37,697 bases of DNA from a virus. Positions within the stretch are counted from its first letter, which is position 1. The number at the start of each line of letters is the position of its first letter. Position numbers and translations under genes: made by a program. The DNA lies in IMG/VR virus record IMGVR_UViG_3300036823_000111, positions 1 to 37,697 of that record. One strand, given 5' to 3'. The notes beneath the pieces were generated by a model. That model worked only from the letters and a program-made list of their open reading frames with translations, was not told the DNA's origin and did not search any database. Of this stretch, positions 25,282-31,823 are shown piece by piece.

Positions 25282-25604
25282 CAGGATTTGATTCCAGATT
25301 TAGCGCGATCGGTCAAAAACGCGACGGCTTCCCTGCAGGCAGTCTTATACTCGACGCTCCCGACGCCATGGCCCTTCTCAGCGAGCCAGATTTTCAGCGC
25401 GAGGTTGTAACGCAGCAGCTTCCAGTGGCGCCCGCAGATCAGCTTAGACAAGAGAATCTGTGCCGTGCACCCCGTGACTGCGCACTTATGAAAGCCGGCC
25501 CACCCGTGATTGGGTTGCTCCGGGCCGGCTTCCTGCTCCGGGCTTACATCCGCGCCCTTTCTCTTGCCCCCGTCAGGGGCACAAGCTCGTGTATTTAAAC
25601 TCAT
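25281..25604 (-). CDS. Small Cys-containing phage protein (107 aa)
   Basis: ATG 25604 overlaps the upstream stop by ATGA. A polar N-terminus is followed by FHKCAVTGCTAQILLSKLIC and GRHWKLLRYNLALKIWLAEK, giving C-x4-C-x9-CxxH, a pattern seen in small zinc-dependent phage proteins. The last part is helical. Family not identified. Confidence 0.6.
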   Translation of the reverse strand: MSLNTRACAPDGGKRKGADVSPEQEAGPEQPNHGWAGFHKCAVTGCTAQILLSKLICGRHWKLLRYNLALKIWLAEKGHGVGSVEYKTACREAVAFLTDRAKSGIKS

Positions 25605-25867
25605 TCCTCTGTGATCCCCTCGTCACCATCCGCCATGTCGATCATCAACATTTCCGTCTCTGTACATCCGGAATCGACAATAAAAACGGGCTTTTGCGCG
25701 GTAAAGACCAAATCGTGCTCATCCGAGTCGACGCGCACAATCACGTCCAACGCCGGGTCAAATTTCTGAAGCGATCCAATCCACGCAGCGACGGTCATTC
25801 CGGCATCACCACCATCAAGCCGATCGACGTGAGGAAGATCGTCCAGAAGATCGCCTTCACCATCCAA
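25601..25867 (-). CDS. Acidic small protein (88 aa)
   Basis: Strongly acidic (D/E throughout, e.g. EGDLLDDLPHVDRLDGGDAG and MIDMADGDEGITEE) with a middle beta segment (DVIVRVDSDEHDLVFTAQ). Coupled by ATGA to the next gene, 9 bases after the membrane protein gene. Small acidic phage proteins can mimic DNA and inhibit host factors, but nothing here proves this. Confidence 0.5.
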   Translation of the reverse strand: MDGEGDLLDDLPHVDRLDGGDAGMTVAAWIGSLQKFDPALDVIVRVDSDEHDLVFTAQKPVFIVDSGCTETEMLMIDMADGDEGITEE

Positions 25868-25876
25868 TGCGGCACC

Positions 25877-26098
25877 CTATTTGCCGCCCTGCGGAACGCC
25901 GCCGGCCAAACCAACCTGCGCGGCCAACTTGTACGTTTCCCGGTATGTGTTCCGGGATGCCTCCAGTGCGCAAGCGCGGGCGTAGGTGCGCGTGGTGATC
26001 CACCGCAGGGCTTGCGGGCTCACCCACGCGCCCAACGCCATAGCGAGGCTGATAACCACGACAAAAGTGAGGACTACGTTCACATCCGTTCCGTTCAT
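25877..26098 (-). CDS. Single-pass membrane protein (73 aa)
   Basis: N-terminal membrane helix at about residues 7-27 (VNVVLTFVVVISLAMALGAW) then an amphipathic basic region (RWITTRTYARACALEASRNT). ATG overlaps the GemA stop (ATGA). Could belong to a lysis set (holin or spanin anchor) given the position between GemA and gp25-like, where Mu has lysis genes; this is unproven. Confidence 0.55.
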   Translation of the reverse strand: MNGTDVNVVLTFVVVISLAMALGAWVSPQALRWITTRTYARACALEASRNTYRETYKLAAQVGLAGGVPQGGK

Positions 26099-26508
26099 GC
26101 GCTTGCTCTCCTGTTCATGGCCCGCAGGCCGGAAAATACACGGTGAAAATCCGCCACGGTGCGGATCGCGTCACGCCCGCGCAACTGCCGGGCGATGAAT
26201 TTCTTCTGTGCCTCGCCATCCATGCCCGCGATCGAGAAAGCATTAGCCAGCGTTTTGAACTCGTCGAGCCCGGCCATCTGAACCTCACCGCTTCGCTCGG
26301 CATAGCCGCGCCGCGGCAACGGCATCGATCGACGTAGTCCCTTGCCTGTCCACGCCTTCAGTTGCTGCTCCAGCAGGTGTGTCTCGACCTTCGACAGGGA
26401 CTTCACTCCGAACATGCCGCGCAGATCATCGTGATCCAGTCCGCGCTTTGCGCCCTCGGCATGAAGGGCGCGAAACAGCTTCGCTCGCAGAGCCTGTTCT
26501 TTACCCAA
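26095..26508 (-). CDS. gemA: GemA-like regulatory protein (DUF1018) (137 aa)
   Basis: Mu gp16/GemA family: the N-terminal KLFRALHAEGAKRGLDHDDL and RGMFGVKSLSKVETHLLEQQ, a linker and a C-terminal helical part (FSIAGMDGEAQKKFIARQLR, then TVADFHRVFSGL). In Mu GemA modulates host genes and DNA supercoiling through gyrase-linked effects. The order Gam ... GemA ... gp25 is conserved. Slightly shorter than Mu GemA. It overlaps the HTH gene upstream by 8 bases. Confidence 0.8.
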   Translation of the reverse strand: MGKEQALRAKLFRALHAEGAKRGLDHDDLRGMFGVKSLSKVETHLLEQQLKAWTGKGLRRSMPLPRRGYAERSGEVQMAGLDEFKTLANAFSIAGMDGEAQKKFIARQLRGRDAIRTVADFHRVFSGLRAMNRRASA

Positions 26509-27163
26509 AGAGCCCTCCTTCGCCGAACAAAACGCCCTTCAGGAACGTTTGATCGGCCATCCGAAAATCGATCAGCGCGCCATTCTGCCGGATGAACGCC
26601 GTTAGCGATTCGTCGGAGATACGATGCCCGTTATCGGTCGCGTCGAGCGGCCCGAGCAGATTTTCGCGGATCCACCGCATCAGCGTCGGCCGCGAGGCGC
26701 CGAGGATTTCCATTAGCTCGTTGAGGCAATAGCCGGCGCGGATCCGCGTCGACATGTCGAGTTGCTGCGCCCGCCAGCTCACGCCGTGAATACTGCGCCC
26801 GAGCGTGCGCGCGATTGCCCGGCGGCTGATTTCCCCGATGTTGGCGAGCAAGTAGGCGTCCTCTTCCTTTGACCAGATCGGCTGGACGATGGCGATGTTT
26901 AACCGTCGCGCCTCGCGGCTGAAGGTTGCGCGCGGCCAACCAGTTTTCCGCTCCAGATCTGCGATCGCCGCGCTCTTTGCCTTGCCGCGCAGTTTGTATG
27001 CCGCCCGTAACGCGGCCGTCATTTCTGCCGTGAACTTGTATTGGGTGCGAAATGGAGTCACCTGCCGCCCCCAGCACGCGCGGCACAATCCACGCACGCG
27101 CTGCGGTCGCTTCATGCACGGGCACAACGCAACCGGCATGGATGTAGATGCCGCCGCGCTCAT
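26501..27163 (-). CDS. Putative DNA-binding regulator with zinc knuckle and two helix-turn-helix parts (220 aa)
   Basis: N-terminus has paired cysteines (LCPCMKRPQRVRGLCRACWG, residues 13-32). A SANT/homeodomain-like segment follows (WSKEEDAYLLANIGEISRRA; IARTLGRSIHGVSWRAQQL), and a MerR-like part near the end (CLNELMEILGASRPTLMRWI). A three-part DNA-binding protein in the middle region, upstream of the late genes. No Mor/C-like activator is recognisable in the window, so this is one candidate for the middle/late activator. Coupled to neighbours by ATGA and an 8-base overlap. Confidence 0.6.
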   Translation of the reverse strand: MSAAASTSMPVALCPCMKRPQRVRGLCRACWGRQVTPFRTQYKFTAEMTAALRAAYKLRGKAKSAAIADLERKTGWPRATFSREARRLNIAIVQPIWSKEEDAYLLANIGEISRRAIARTLGRSIHGVSWRAQQLDMSTRIRAGYCLNELMEILGASRPTLMRWIRENLLGPLDATDNGHRISDESLTAFIRQNGALIDFRMADQTFLKGVLFGEGGLFG

Positions 27164-27624
27164 CTGTCGGGTTCCTCAATGGTCAACCGCTCGCGCAAGT
27201 CGCGCAACTTCGCCGGCGAATCCATTCTCCGGAGCGTGGTCCACATCGTGAGAATCTGCGCGCGATACGGCGCCACGGCGACTTCGCGATCTTCGGCGTC
27301 GACGATCCAGAAATAGCCCGCCGTTTCTTCCTGGCTTGCGGTGGATCCTCGCCGCGCGCCGATCGGCATATGGTGATCATTCCGGAGCGCGGATACGACG
27401 GACTTTACCTCGCGCTCGGAAAGATCGCTATTGGCGCAGATGCGCGAGATGGAGATCGGATTGTTGCGGCCTTGATGCGCGAAGATCAGCGCGGCCACAA
27501 CCTTTTCGTGCGTCGCCGATGGCTCGCCGAGCGGCGAATGGTCGAAGGGGCCGGCATCGAACAGCGGCCCGGCAACTGTGCGCTCCGGAGGAACGTAGAA
27601 ATCGGTGTGATCTACGCGGCGCAT
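27160..27624 (-). CDS. Putative winged-helix protein (154 aa)
   Basis: Contains HEKVVAALIFAHQGRNNPIS followed by RICANSDLSEREVKSVVSAL, a winged helix pattern, and a second part VDAEDREVAVAPYRAQILTM. No enzymatic motif. It is one of three adjacent small putative DNA-binding proteins. Overlaps the regulator by ATGA and the next gene upstream by 13 bases. Confidence 0.55.
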   Translation of the reverse strand: MRRVDHTDFYVPPERTVAGPLFDAGPFDHSPLGEPSATHEKVVAALIFAHQGRNNPISISRICANSDLSEREVKSVVSALRNDHHMPIGARRGSTASQEETAGYFWIVDAEDREVAVAPYRAQILTMWTTLRRMDSPAKLRDLRERLTIEEPDR

Positions 27625-27896
27625 TCGGCGGCACTCCCTTCGCCGGTTTCCGACTGCGGACCTTTTCGCGCGGGCGCGGATTCAAGGGCCGTGATCATCC
27701 TGATCAGTTCCGGAACGCCGATGCTGGACGCGGCGCGCTCAAGGTCGAGCCCGACTGGCGCGAGCCGATAACGACCGTTGCCCTCCGTCCAGATCATGCC
27801 GATCCGCCGCGCCTTGCGCAACACCAGATAGCGGACCATCCACTCGTGCGATAACTGCGGCGTCGAGTATTCGTGCCATGCGCCCGGCCAGCTCAT
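27612..27896 (-). CDS. Small putative winged-helix protein (94 aa)
   Basis: Residues 14-52 resemble a winged helix (LSHEWMVRYLVLRKARRIGM, then WTEGNGRYRLAPVGLDLERA), with an E/G/A-rich tail. Coupled by ATGA to the Cys-rich gene upstream. No family name can be given. Confidence 0.5.
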   Translation of the reverse strand: MSWPGAWHEYSTPQLSHEWMVRYLVLRKARRIGMIWTEGNGRYRLAPVGLDLERAASSIGVPELIRMITALESAPARKGPQSETGEGSAAECAA

Positions 27897-28516
27897 GAAG
27901 GAAGACTCCAGTGCGAACCGCGGCAGTAGTGGACGTCTTCATCAACCTCGCGGGCGCAGTTGTAGCAGCACGGCTCGTCGCAGGTGCCGGGTCGAAGGAC
28001 GGTAAGCACCCCGTGAATCGGCCCCTTACTCTGCGTTACGGCACCGCCGTTTTTCTCGACTGCGAAGTAGACGGTCTCACCCTCAACTGCGTGGTAGACA
28101 ATTCGCCAATTGTCATAGGCCCGGCGATCGCCGACGCGCAAATCCGCAATCGGCGTAATCGTTGGGTGCTCGCCCTTAAAATCACACAGAAAAAGACTCG
28201 GCGAACCGCAGAAGTGACACGGTTTCGGCCGCTTGGATGTGCCGCAGACAAACGCTGGTCCGAATCCGGACTGGATAACTTCGCAGCTCATGCCCTGCTC
28301 CTGCCCCAAACTCAGCGACGCGCCGTCGCAAAGGATCCGATTCAGCCAGCTATTAGAGTCGATCCACTGCAACGAGCGAATGAATTCGTCCGCACAAACC
28401 CGCTCGAAATGGGGACTGGTGATCCGCCACGCTCGCAACGCGGGAATCCAGAGGCATTGCAGCCGCACCGGGCAATTAAGCGTCAGATAAATCAGCACTA
28501 ACCAGGACGCCCTCAT
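27893..28516 (-). CDS. Cys-rich phage protein with optional N-terminal extension (207 aa; core 132 aa)
   Basis: The last 132 residues, from ATG 28291 (AGGAG 6 bases upstream), form a protein with CHFCGSPSLFLCDFKG and CYNCAREVDEDVHYC, two zinc-like sites, and a middle beta part (DNWRIVYHAVEGETVYFAVE). The 75 residues before it (28516-28292), with ATGA overlap to Gam, have good codon use and hydrophobic/aromatic content (LVLIYLTLNCPVRLQCLWIP; SLQWIDSNSWLNRILCDG). Either one 207-aa protein or two start sites for long and short forms. Family not identified. Confidence 0.6.
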   Translation of the reverse strand: MRASWLVLIYLTLNCPVRLQCLWIPALRAWRITSPHFERVCADEFIRSLQWIDSNSWLNRILCDGASLSLGQEQGMSCEVIQSGFGPAFVCGTSKRPKPCHFCGSPSLFLCDFKGEHPTITPIADLRVGDRRAYDNWRIVYHAVEGETVYFAVEKNGGAVTQSKGPIHGVLTVLRPGTCDEPCCYNCAREVDEDVHYCRGSHWSLPS

Positions 28517-29037
28517 TCACCAGCCCCCAGCGCTGTGCGGTCGGTTTTGGCGTAGAAGTCTTCGTCCTGCTTGACCTTTAGTCCCACCGTCGCGAGCTGC
28601 TCTTCAGTCAGCTCGGCGCGGATCAGTTCCTTGTCGATCTCCGGATCGACGGCGCGGAAGAATCGCGCGTTGTAGACCGAGCGGATCTTGACGGCGATTG
28701 CCGCCCACGTCCATGCGCGTGTCAGCGGTTTTAGCGCCGGATGGCTGAGCCGGCGCCCGACCGTGCCGTAATGCAGCTTCTTCGATTTGAGATCACCCTC
28801 TTCAAGCGTCCTGTAGTTCGCCATGTACCAGAGCTGCAGTTGCAGCGTCAGGTCCGCGATCCGCGCCTTCTGTTTGTCGATGGGTTCCTCATAATCTGCT
28901 GAGGCTTTGGCCCGTGCGAGGTCCATTGCGCCCTGCTGCTTTTCCAGTTCGACCTCGGCCATGAGCAGCGCGTGCAGTGCGCTGTTCGCATCCTCGATCG
29001 ACGCCAGCTCGGCGGTGGCCTTCTTTGGACGCGCCAA
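28513..29037 (-). CDS. gam: Mu Gam-like host-nuclease inhibitor (174 aa)
   Basis: Long N-terminal helix (LLMAEVELEKQQGAMDLARA, then ADYEEPIDKQKARIADLTLQ), then QLWYMANYRTLEEGDLKSKK and LHYGTVGRRLSHPALKP, the Gam family core; the C-terminus bears TEEQLATVGLKVKQDEDFYA. Gam binds linear double-stranded DNA ends and protects from RecBCD/exonuclease, like a Ku relative. Length agrees with Mu Gam (174 aa). It sits in the middle region as in Mu. Confidence 0.9.
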   Translation of the reverse strand: MARPKKATAELASIEDANSALHALLMAEVELEKQQGAMDLARAKASADYEEPIDKQKARIADLTLQLQLWYMANYRTLEEGDLKSKKLHYGTVGRRLSHPALKPLTRAWTWAAIAVKIRSVYNARFFRAVDPEIDKELIRAELTEEQLATVGLKVKQDEDFYAKTDRTALGAGE

Positions 29038-29292
29038 TTAGCCGACCTCCTGAAGCCGCGGCTGGAGGCGGGATGGAACGCCTTCGCCACGCGGGAAAGG
29101 GCGCGAAGTCATGGTGACTGGCCAGGCGAACAATCGCTCGATGATCTCGGCCTCCGTCAACTTTTTCGCCGGGCCGTAGGTTCGGAAGGCCACAGCAACT
29201 TCCGCCTTGCCTTTCGCCGATACGATCCACGCTTCCAGTAACGCCGAATACGACCAGCGGACCAGCGGCTTATATGATTGCGGCTGCATCAC
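29038..29292 (-). CDS. Small protein before Gam (84 aa)
   Basis: GTG 29292 or ATG 29289; sequence includes KPLVRWSYSALLEAWIVSAK and AVAFRTYGPAKKLTEAEIIE. Basic and mixed fold. Abuts Gam and the 30-aa frame. Unknown function. Confidence 0.5.
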   Translation of the reverse strand: MMQPQSYKPLVRWSYSALLEAWIVSAKGKAEVAVAFRTYGPAKKLTEAEIIERLFAWPVTMTSRPFPRGEGVPSRLQPRLQEVG

Positions 29293-29385
29293 TTACTCGA
29301 AATGGCCCTTTCTCGGCCCGATGGCGTGCAGCTCGTGATGCCAGCCGCAACCCAAAAACAGAACGATGATCCAGTCGAAAAACAT
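29293..29385 (-). CDS. Tiny membrane-like peptide (30 aa)
   Basis: ATG 29385 has a near-perfect AAAGGAGG six bases upstream, and the stop TAA at 29293 precedes the next start by 0-3 bases. The product MFFDWIIVLFLGCGWHHELH then AIGPRKGHFE has an N-terminal hydrophobic stretch, one cysteine and two histidines, so it is a candidate small membrane peptide. The strong ribosome site is the best evidence that it is expressed. Confidence 0.65.
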   Translation of the reverse strand: MFFDWIIVLFLGCGWHHELHAIGPRKGHFE

Positions 29386-29628
29386 TTACTTCCTCCTTTG
29401 GGAAATCACTTGATTGGCCACACGAACGCTTCCTGCCCCGGTTTCGTTACCTGATGCCAGGATGCCGACCAGAAGGCCGATGACAACCACATATCCGGAG
29501 AACCAGAGAGCCAAACACCTGAATTTCTTTACCTCGTTCTCAAGAACCTGGCGGCGCAACTCGGCGTCCAGTAGATCGAGCGGCAGTCCGCCGATCACGA
29601 TGCGGGAATCGTCGGGGATACGCCTCAT
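29386..29628 (-). CDS. Single-pass membrane protein (80 aa)
   Basis: ATG 29628 overlaps the upstream stop (ATGA). A charged N-terminus (LPLDLLDAELRRQVLENEVK) is followed by a membrane helix (CLALWFSGYVVVIGLLVGIL, about 39-58) and a short basic tail (ANQVISQRRK). A longer open frame upstream is antisense noise. Unknown function. Confidence 0.6.
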   Translation of the reverse strand: MRRIPDDSRIVIGGLPLDLLDAELRRQVLENEVKKFRCLALWFSGYVVVIGLLVGILASGNETGAGSVRVANQVISQRRK

Positions 29629-29849
29629 AGATCCGCCCCTTCCTTGAGCCGCGCCTCGGCCGCCGCAAGCTCTGCCGCCGTATAAACGCTGAAGTGCCAG
29701 TCGACGGAAGCCCCCGAAACGTCGCCCCTGTCGCCGCCGCTTTGGATGTCGAGGATGATTCTTTTGAGCGCCGTGACAAGGTGCTCGCGATTCTTTGCCT
29801 CTGCCCGGACGCTCATCGAAAGAGGTAAGCGCTTCCGCATGTCCGTCAT
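29625..29849 (-). CDS. Small soluble protein (74 aa)
   Basis: ATG 29849 overlaps the preceding stop (ATGA) and was chosen over a longer frame. Contains MTDMRKRLPLSMSVRAEAKN and HLVTALKRIILDIQSGGDRG; A/E-rich C-terminal helix. Unknown function. Confidence 0.5.
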   Translation of the reverse strand: MTDMRKRLPLSMSVRAEAKNREHLVTALKRIILDIQSGGDRGDVSGASVDWHFSVYTAAELAAAEARLKEGADL

Positions 29850-30034
29850 GCGAGCCCCGCTTTCTTCGCGCATTTCGGACAAAACCAGCCGACGCGGGCG
29901 CGCAGCCAGCCGTCCACAAGCAGGAGGCGCGCGAAAGCGGACGCCGTCCGCCCTCCAGCTTTCGCAGTGACTGGACACTTCCGGCAACGCACCGAAAACA
30001 CCGCCGTGATGAACCCGGCAACGTTAGGCGCCAC
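29846..30034 (-). CDS. Zinc-ribbon small protein, copy 2 (62 aa)
   Basis: Starts GTG 30034 (11-base overlap with copy 1; GGGG a few bases upstream). Contains VRCRKCPVTAKAGGRTASAF, then RVGWFCPKCAKKAGL: CxxC ... CxxC around a helix. Very similar in layout to the gene just upstream (VHCRSC, RVGWYCPADAKQLG), so the two are tandem paralogues. Possibly a nucleic-acid-binding or enzyme-free zinc protein; family unnamed. Confidence 0.6.
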   Translation of the reverse strand: MAPNVAGFITAVFSVRCRKCPVTAKAGGRTASAFARLLLVDGWLRARVGWFCPKCAKKAGLA

Positions 30035-30269
30035 GGCGATACCCCAGTTGCTTTGCGTCCGCCGGGCAGTACCAGCCAACCCGCCGGCGCGCTGAGTTTT
30101 GCCGTGCCTCATACCAGCCACTGCGGACCAGCCACGCCTCAAAAGCGCCGCGCGTCGCATATCCCCGGACCGTCAGGATGGTGCGACAAGAGCGGCAATG
30201 GACGTTATGGATGGCCGTTACTCGGCCCGGCGCCGATTGGAAAACAACAGGATCGGGATTATTCGTCAC
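30024..30269 (-). CDS. Zinc-ribbon small protein, copy 1 (81 aa)
   Basis: GTG 30269 overlaps the B stop (GTGA). VHCRSCRTILTVRGYATRGA, a helix EAWLVRSGWYEARQ, then RRRVGWYCPADAKQLGYRRG. The last pair of the CxxC ... CxxC pattern is CPAD here, so one cysteine of the second pair is replaced compared with copy 2 (CPKC). Probably a degenerating or altered duplicate. Same operon. Confidence 0.6.
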   Translation of the reverse strand: MTNNPDPVVFQSAPGRVTAIHNVHCRSCRTILTVRGYATRGAFEAWLVRSGWYEARQNSARRRVGWYCPADAKQLGYRRGA

Positions 30270-31276
30270 GCAACCCTCACAACGGATGCGATCTGCATCC
30301 CCCAGAGATTCGCCGCGACGCCGGCGACGGTCTTTTCCGTGATCACCTTGCCGCTGTGCTTCGTCAGGAGCAGATCCGTGACGGCCATCAGACGCCGCAT
30401 TGAGCCGCCAGTGGAGCGATAAAGGAGGTCGAAGGCGGCATCCTCGATCTGCGTGAGGCCTTCCTGCTTGACGATAGTCGCGGCCTCGCCCTTCTGGACG
30501 CCATGCAGCGCTGCCCAGATACCGACGCGTGAGCTGAGCGCACCCAGATCGCGCACGCGGGCCTTCTGGAGGCGCTCCAGCAGCATCGGCGACGCGAAGA
30601 TAGCGATGCCGACGCCAGCGTGTCTGGTGGCATCCCAGACCTGCCTGATGACCTGCAGAATACGAGGAACAACCATCTCGCATTGGTCGAAGATCAGTAG
30701 CATCGGCTTTTCGTCGAGTGCTGCGCAGATGGCGCGCATCGCCGGGCCTGCGCTGCAGAAAGTGACCTTCTGCATGAGCCCCATCCGGTCCGACAGGCAG
30801 GACAGGAAATCGACCACACTGCGGGATGAGAAATCGTCGAATTCGAAGACGAGATGGTCCAGCTTGCGGCCGTCGTTCTCGCGCCAGTAGCGGATGGACT
30901 CAGTCTTGCCGACGCCATAATCGGCGGTGCAGATGCCGATCGAGCACTGCTCGGCGCAGTAAGTGAGCACTTGCTGGATGCGCCGGGTAGTTTCGACGAC
31001 GTAGAAATCGCGCTGGCGACGGACGCGCCGGCTGGCTGGCGTCGCATCCGTGATGTGAACCGGCGCCGACTCCTGCACGCGGAGGACGTTGCCGGCCTCG
31101 ATCTCCCGGAGCGCACGCTCGAAATGTTTGTCGGTGAAGGCGGATGGAGCCAGCGTTCCGGCGATGTATTGGTGCGCGGCCGCAGTGGAAAGGCCGGGCA
31201 TTGCGGACGCGAACCGGGCTGGCGTGATGTCCGGGCGCCGGTCGAGCAGGGCGATGACTTGCTGGCGGACGGTCAT
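30266..31276 (-). CDS. B: MuB-like transposition ATPase (336 aa)
   Basis: N-terminal HTH-like region (residues 1-75), then an AAA+ core: Walker A ADYGVGKTES (118-127, Lys124), Walker B PMLLIFDQCEM (Asp197), sensor-like FASPMLLERLQ near 230 and a C-terminal helical region with STGGSMRRLMAV. MuB selects target DNA and stimulates MuA, and gives target immunity. Longer and with a larger N-terminus than the shortest B-like ATPases. Coupled to the 74-aa gene by ATGA. Confidence 0.9.
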   Translation of the reverse strand: MTVRQQVIALLDRRPDITPARFASAMPGLSTAAAHQYIAGTLAPSAFTDKHFERALREIEAGNVLRVQESAPVHITDATPASRRVRRQRDFYVVETTRRIQQVLTYCAEQCSIGICTADYGVGKTESIRYWRENDGRKLDHLVFEFDDFSSRSVVDFLSCLSDRMGLMQKVTFCSAGPAMRAICAALDEKPMLLIFDQCEMVVPRILQVIRQVWDATRHAGVGIAIFASPMLLERLQKARVRDLGALSSRVGIWAALHGVQKGEAATIVKQEGLTQIEDAAFDLLYRSTGGSMRRLMAVTDLLLTKHSGKVITEKTVAGVAANLWGMQIASVVRVA

Positions 31277-31497
31277 TCCACTGCCTCTCCCGCAACTTTT
31301 CGAAGATCCTCGCCGTAACTCAGCGGGATTGGGCCAGCGATGACCTTTATGTACCTGTGGTTTCTCCCCCCCGCCAAACCAGGAAACAACCAGCGCTCCC
31401 CATCGACTTCGTCGATACGGAGTTGCGCTATAACAGGCTCGTCGTTAGGAAACTCGCGGATCCAGTAGAAGCTGCCGTTCTGGCGGTCCTGGCTCAT
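31273..31497 (-). CDS. Small protein between A and B (74 aa)
   Basis: Overlaps B and the next small gene by ATGA on both sides. Starts MSQDRQNGSFYWIREFPNDE; beta-rich with ERWLFPGLAGGRNHRYIKVI. Unknown. Confidence 0.6.
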   Translation of the reverse strand: MSQDRQNGSFYWIREFPNDEPVIAQLRIDEVDGERWLFPGLAGGRNHRYIKVIAGPIPLSYGEDLRKVAGEAVE

Positions 31498-31811
31498 GCG
31501 CGGCCCTCGGCTAGCGCGATGGCAGCATCGGCGACTGTAATCGCGAGTTTCTCGCTCATCTCAAACGGCCCGTTCGCGTTGATAACGCTCCGGCAGAACT
31601 TCACTGCTTCCAGCAATTTCTTCGCGGCCGCCATCAGTCGGATGTTGGTGATTTCCTGCTCAGACCAGTTCTCAAGTTGCGGTTCGATTTCGACGACGAT
31701 CAAGTCGTCGAAATCGGGGTAATCAGCCACGATCATGACCGAGGTTTCGGCGTCAAACTGGCCGTCGATCCGCCAGTCGCCTTGCGTGTGCTTCGTCTGC
31801 GTTTTCGGCAT
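31494..31811 (-). CDS. Small phage protein of the HTQGDW...AAKKLLEAV kind (105 aa)
   Basis: AGGAGGG lies 7 bases before ATG 31811. Shows the layout common to small phage proteins: N-terminal TKHTQGDWRIDGQFDAETSV, a short beta part (DDLIVVEIEPQLENW) and a helix with NIRLMAAAKKLLEAVKFCRS. Function unknown in all relatives I recall. Twelve bases after the transposase stop. Confidence 0.7.
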   Translation of the reverse strand: MPKTQTKHTQGDWRIDGQFDAETSVMIVADYPDFDDLIVVEIEPQLENWSEQEITNIRLMAAAKKLLEAVKFCRSVINANGPFEMSEKLAITVADAAIALAEGRA

Positions 31812-31823
31812 CCGGTTGCCCTC

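Noticed and set aside
25562-25585. Inverted repeat around CTTGCCCC/GGGGCACAAG
   Set aside because: Imperfect, inside a coding region, without U-run.
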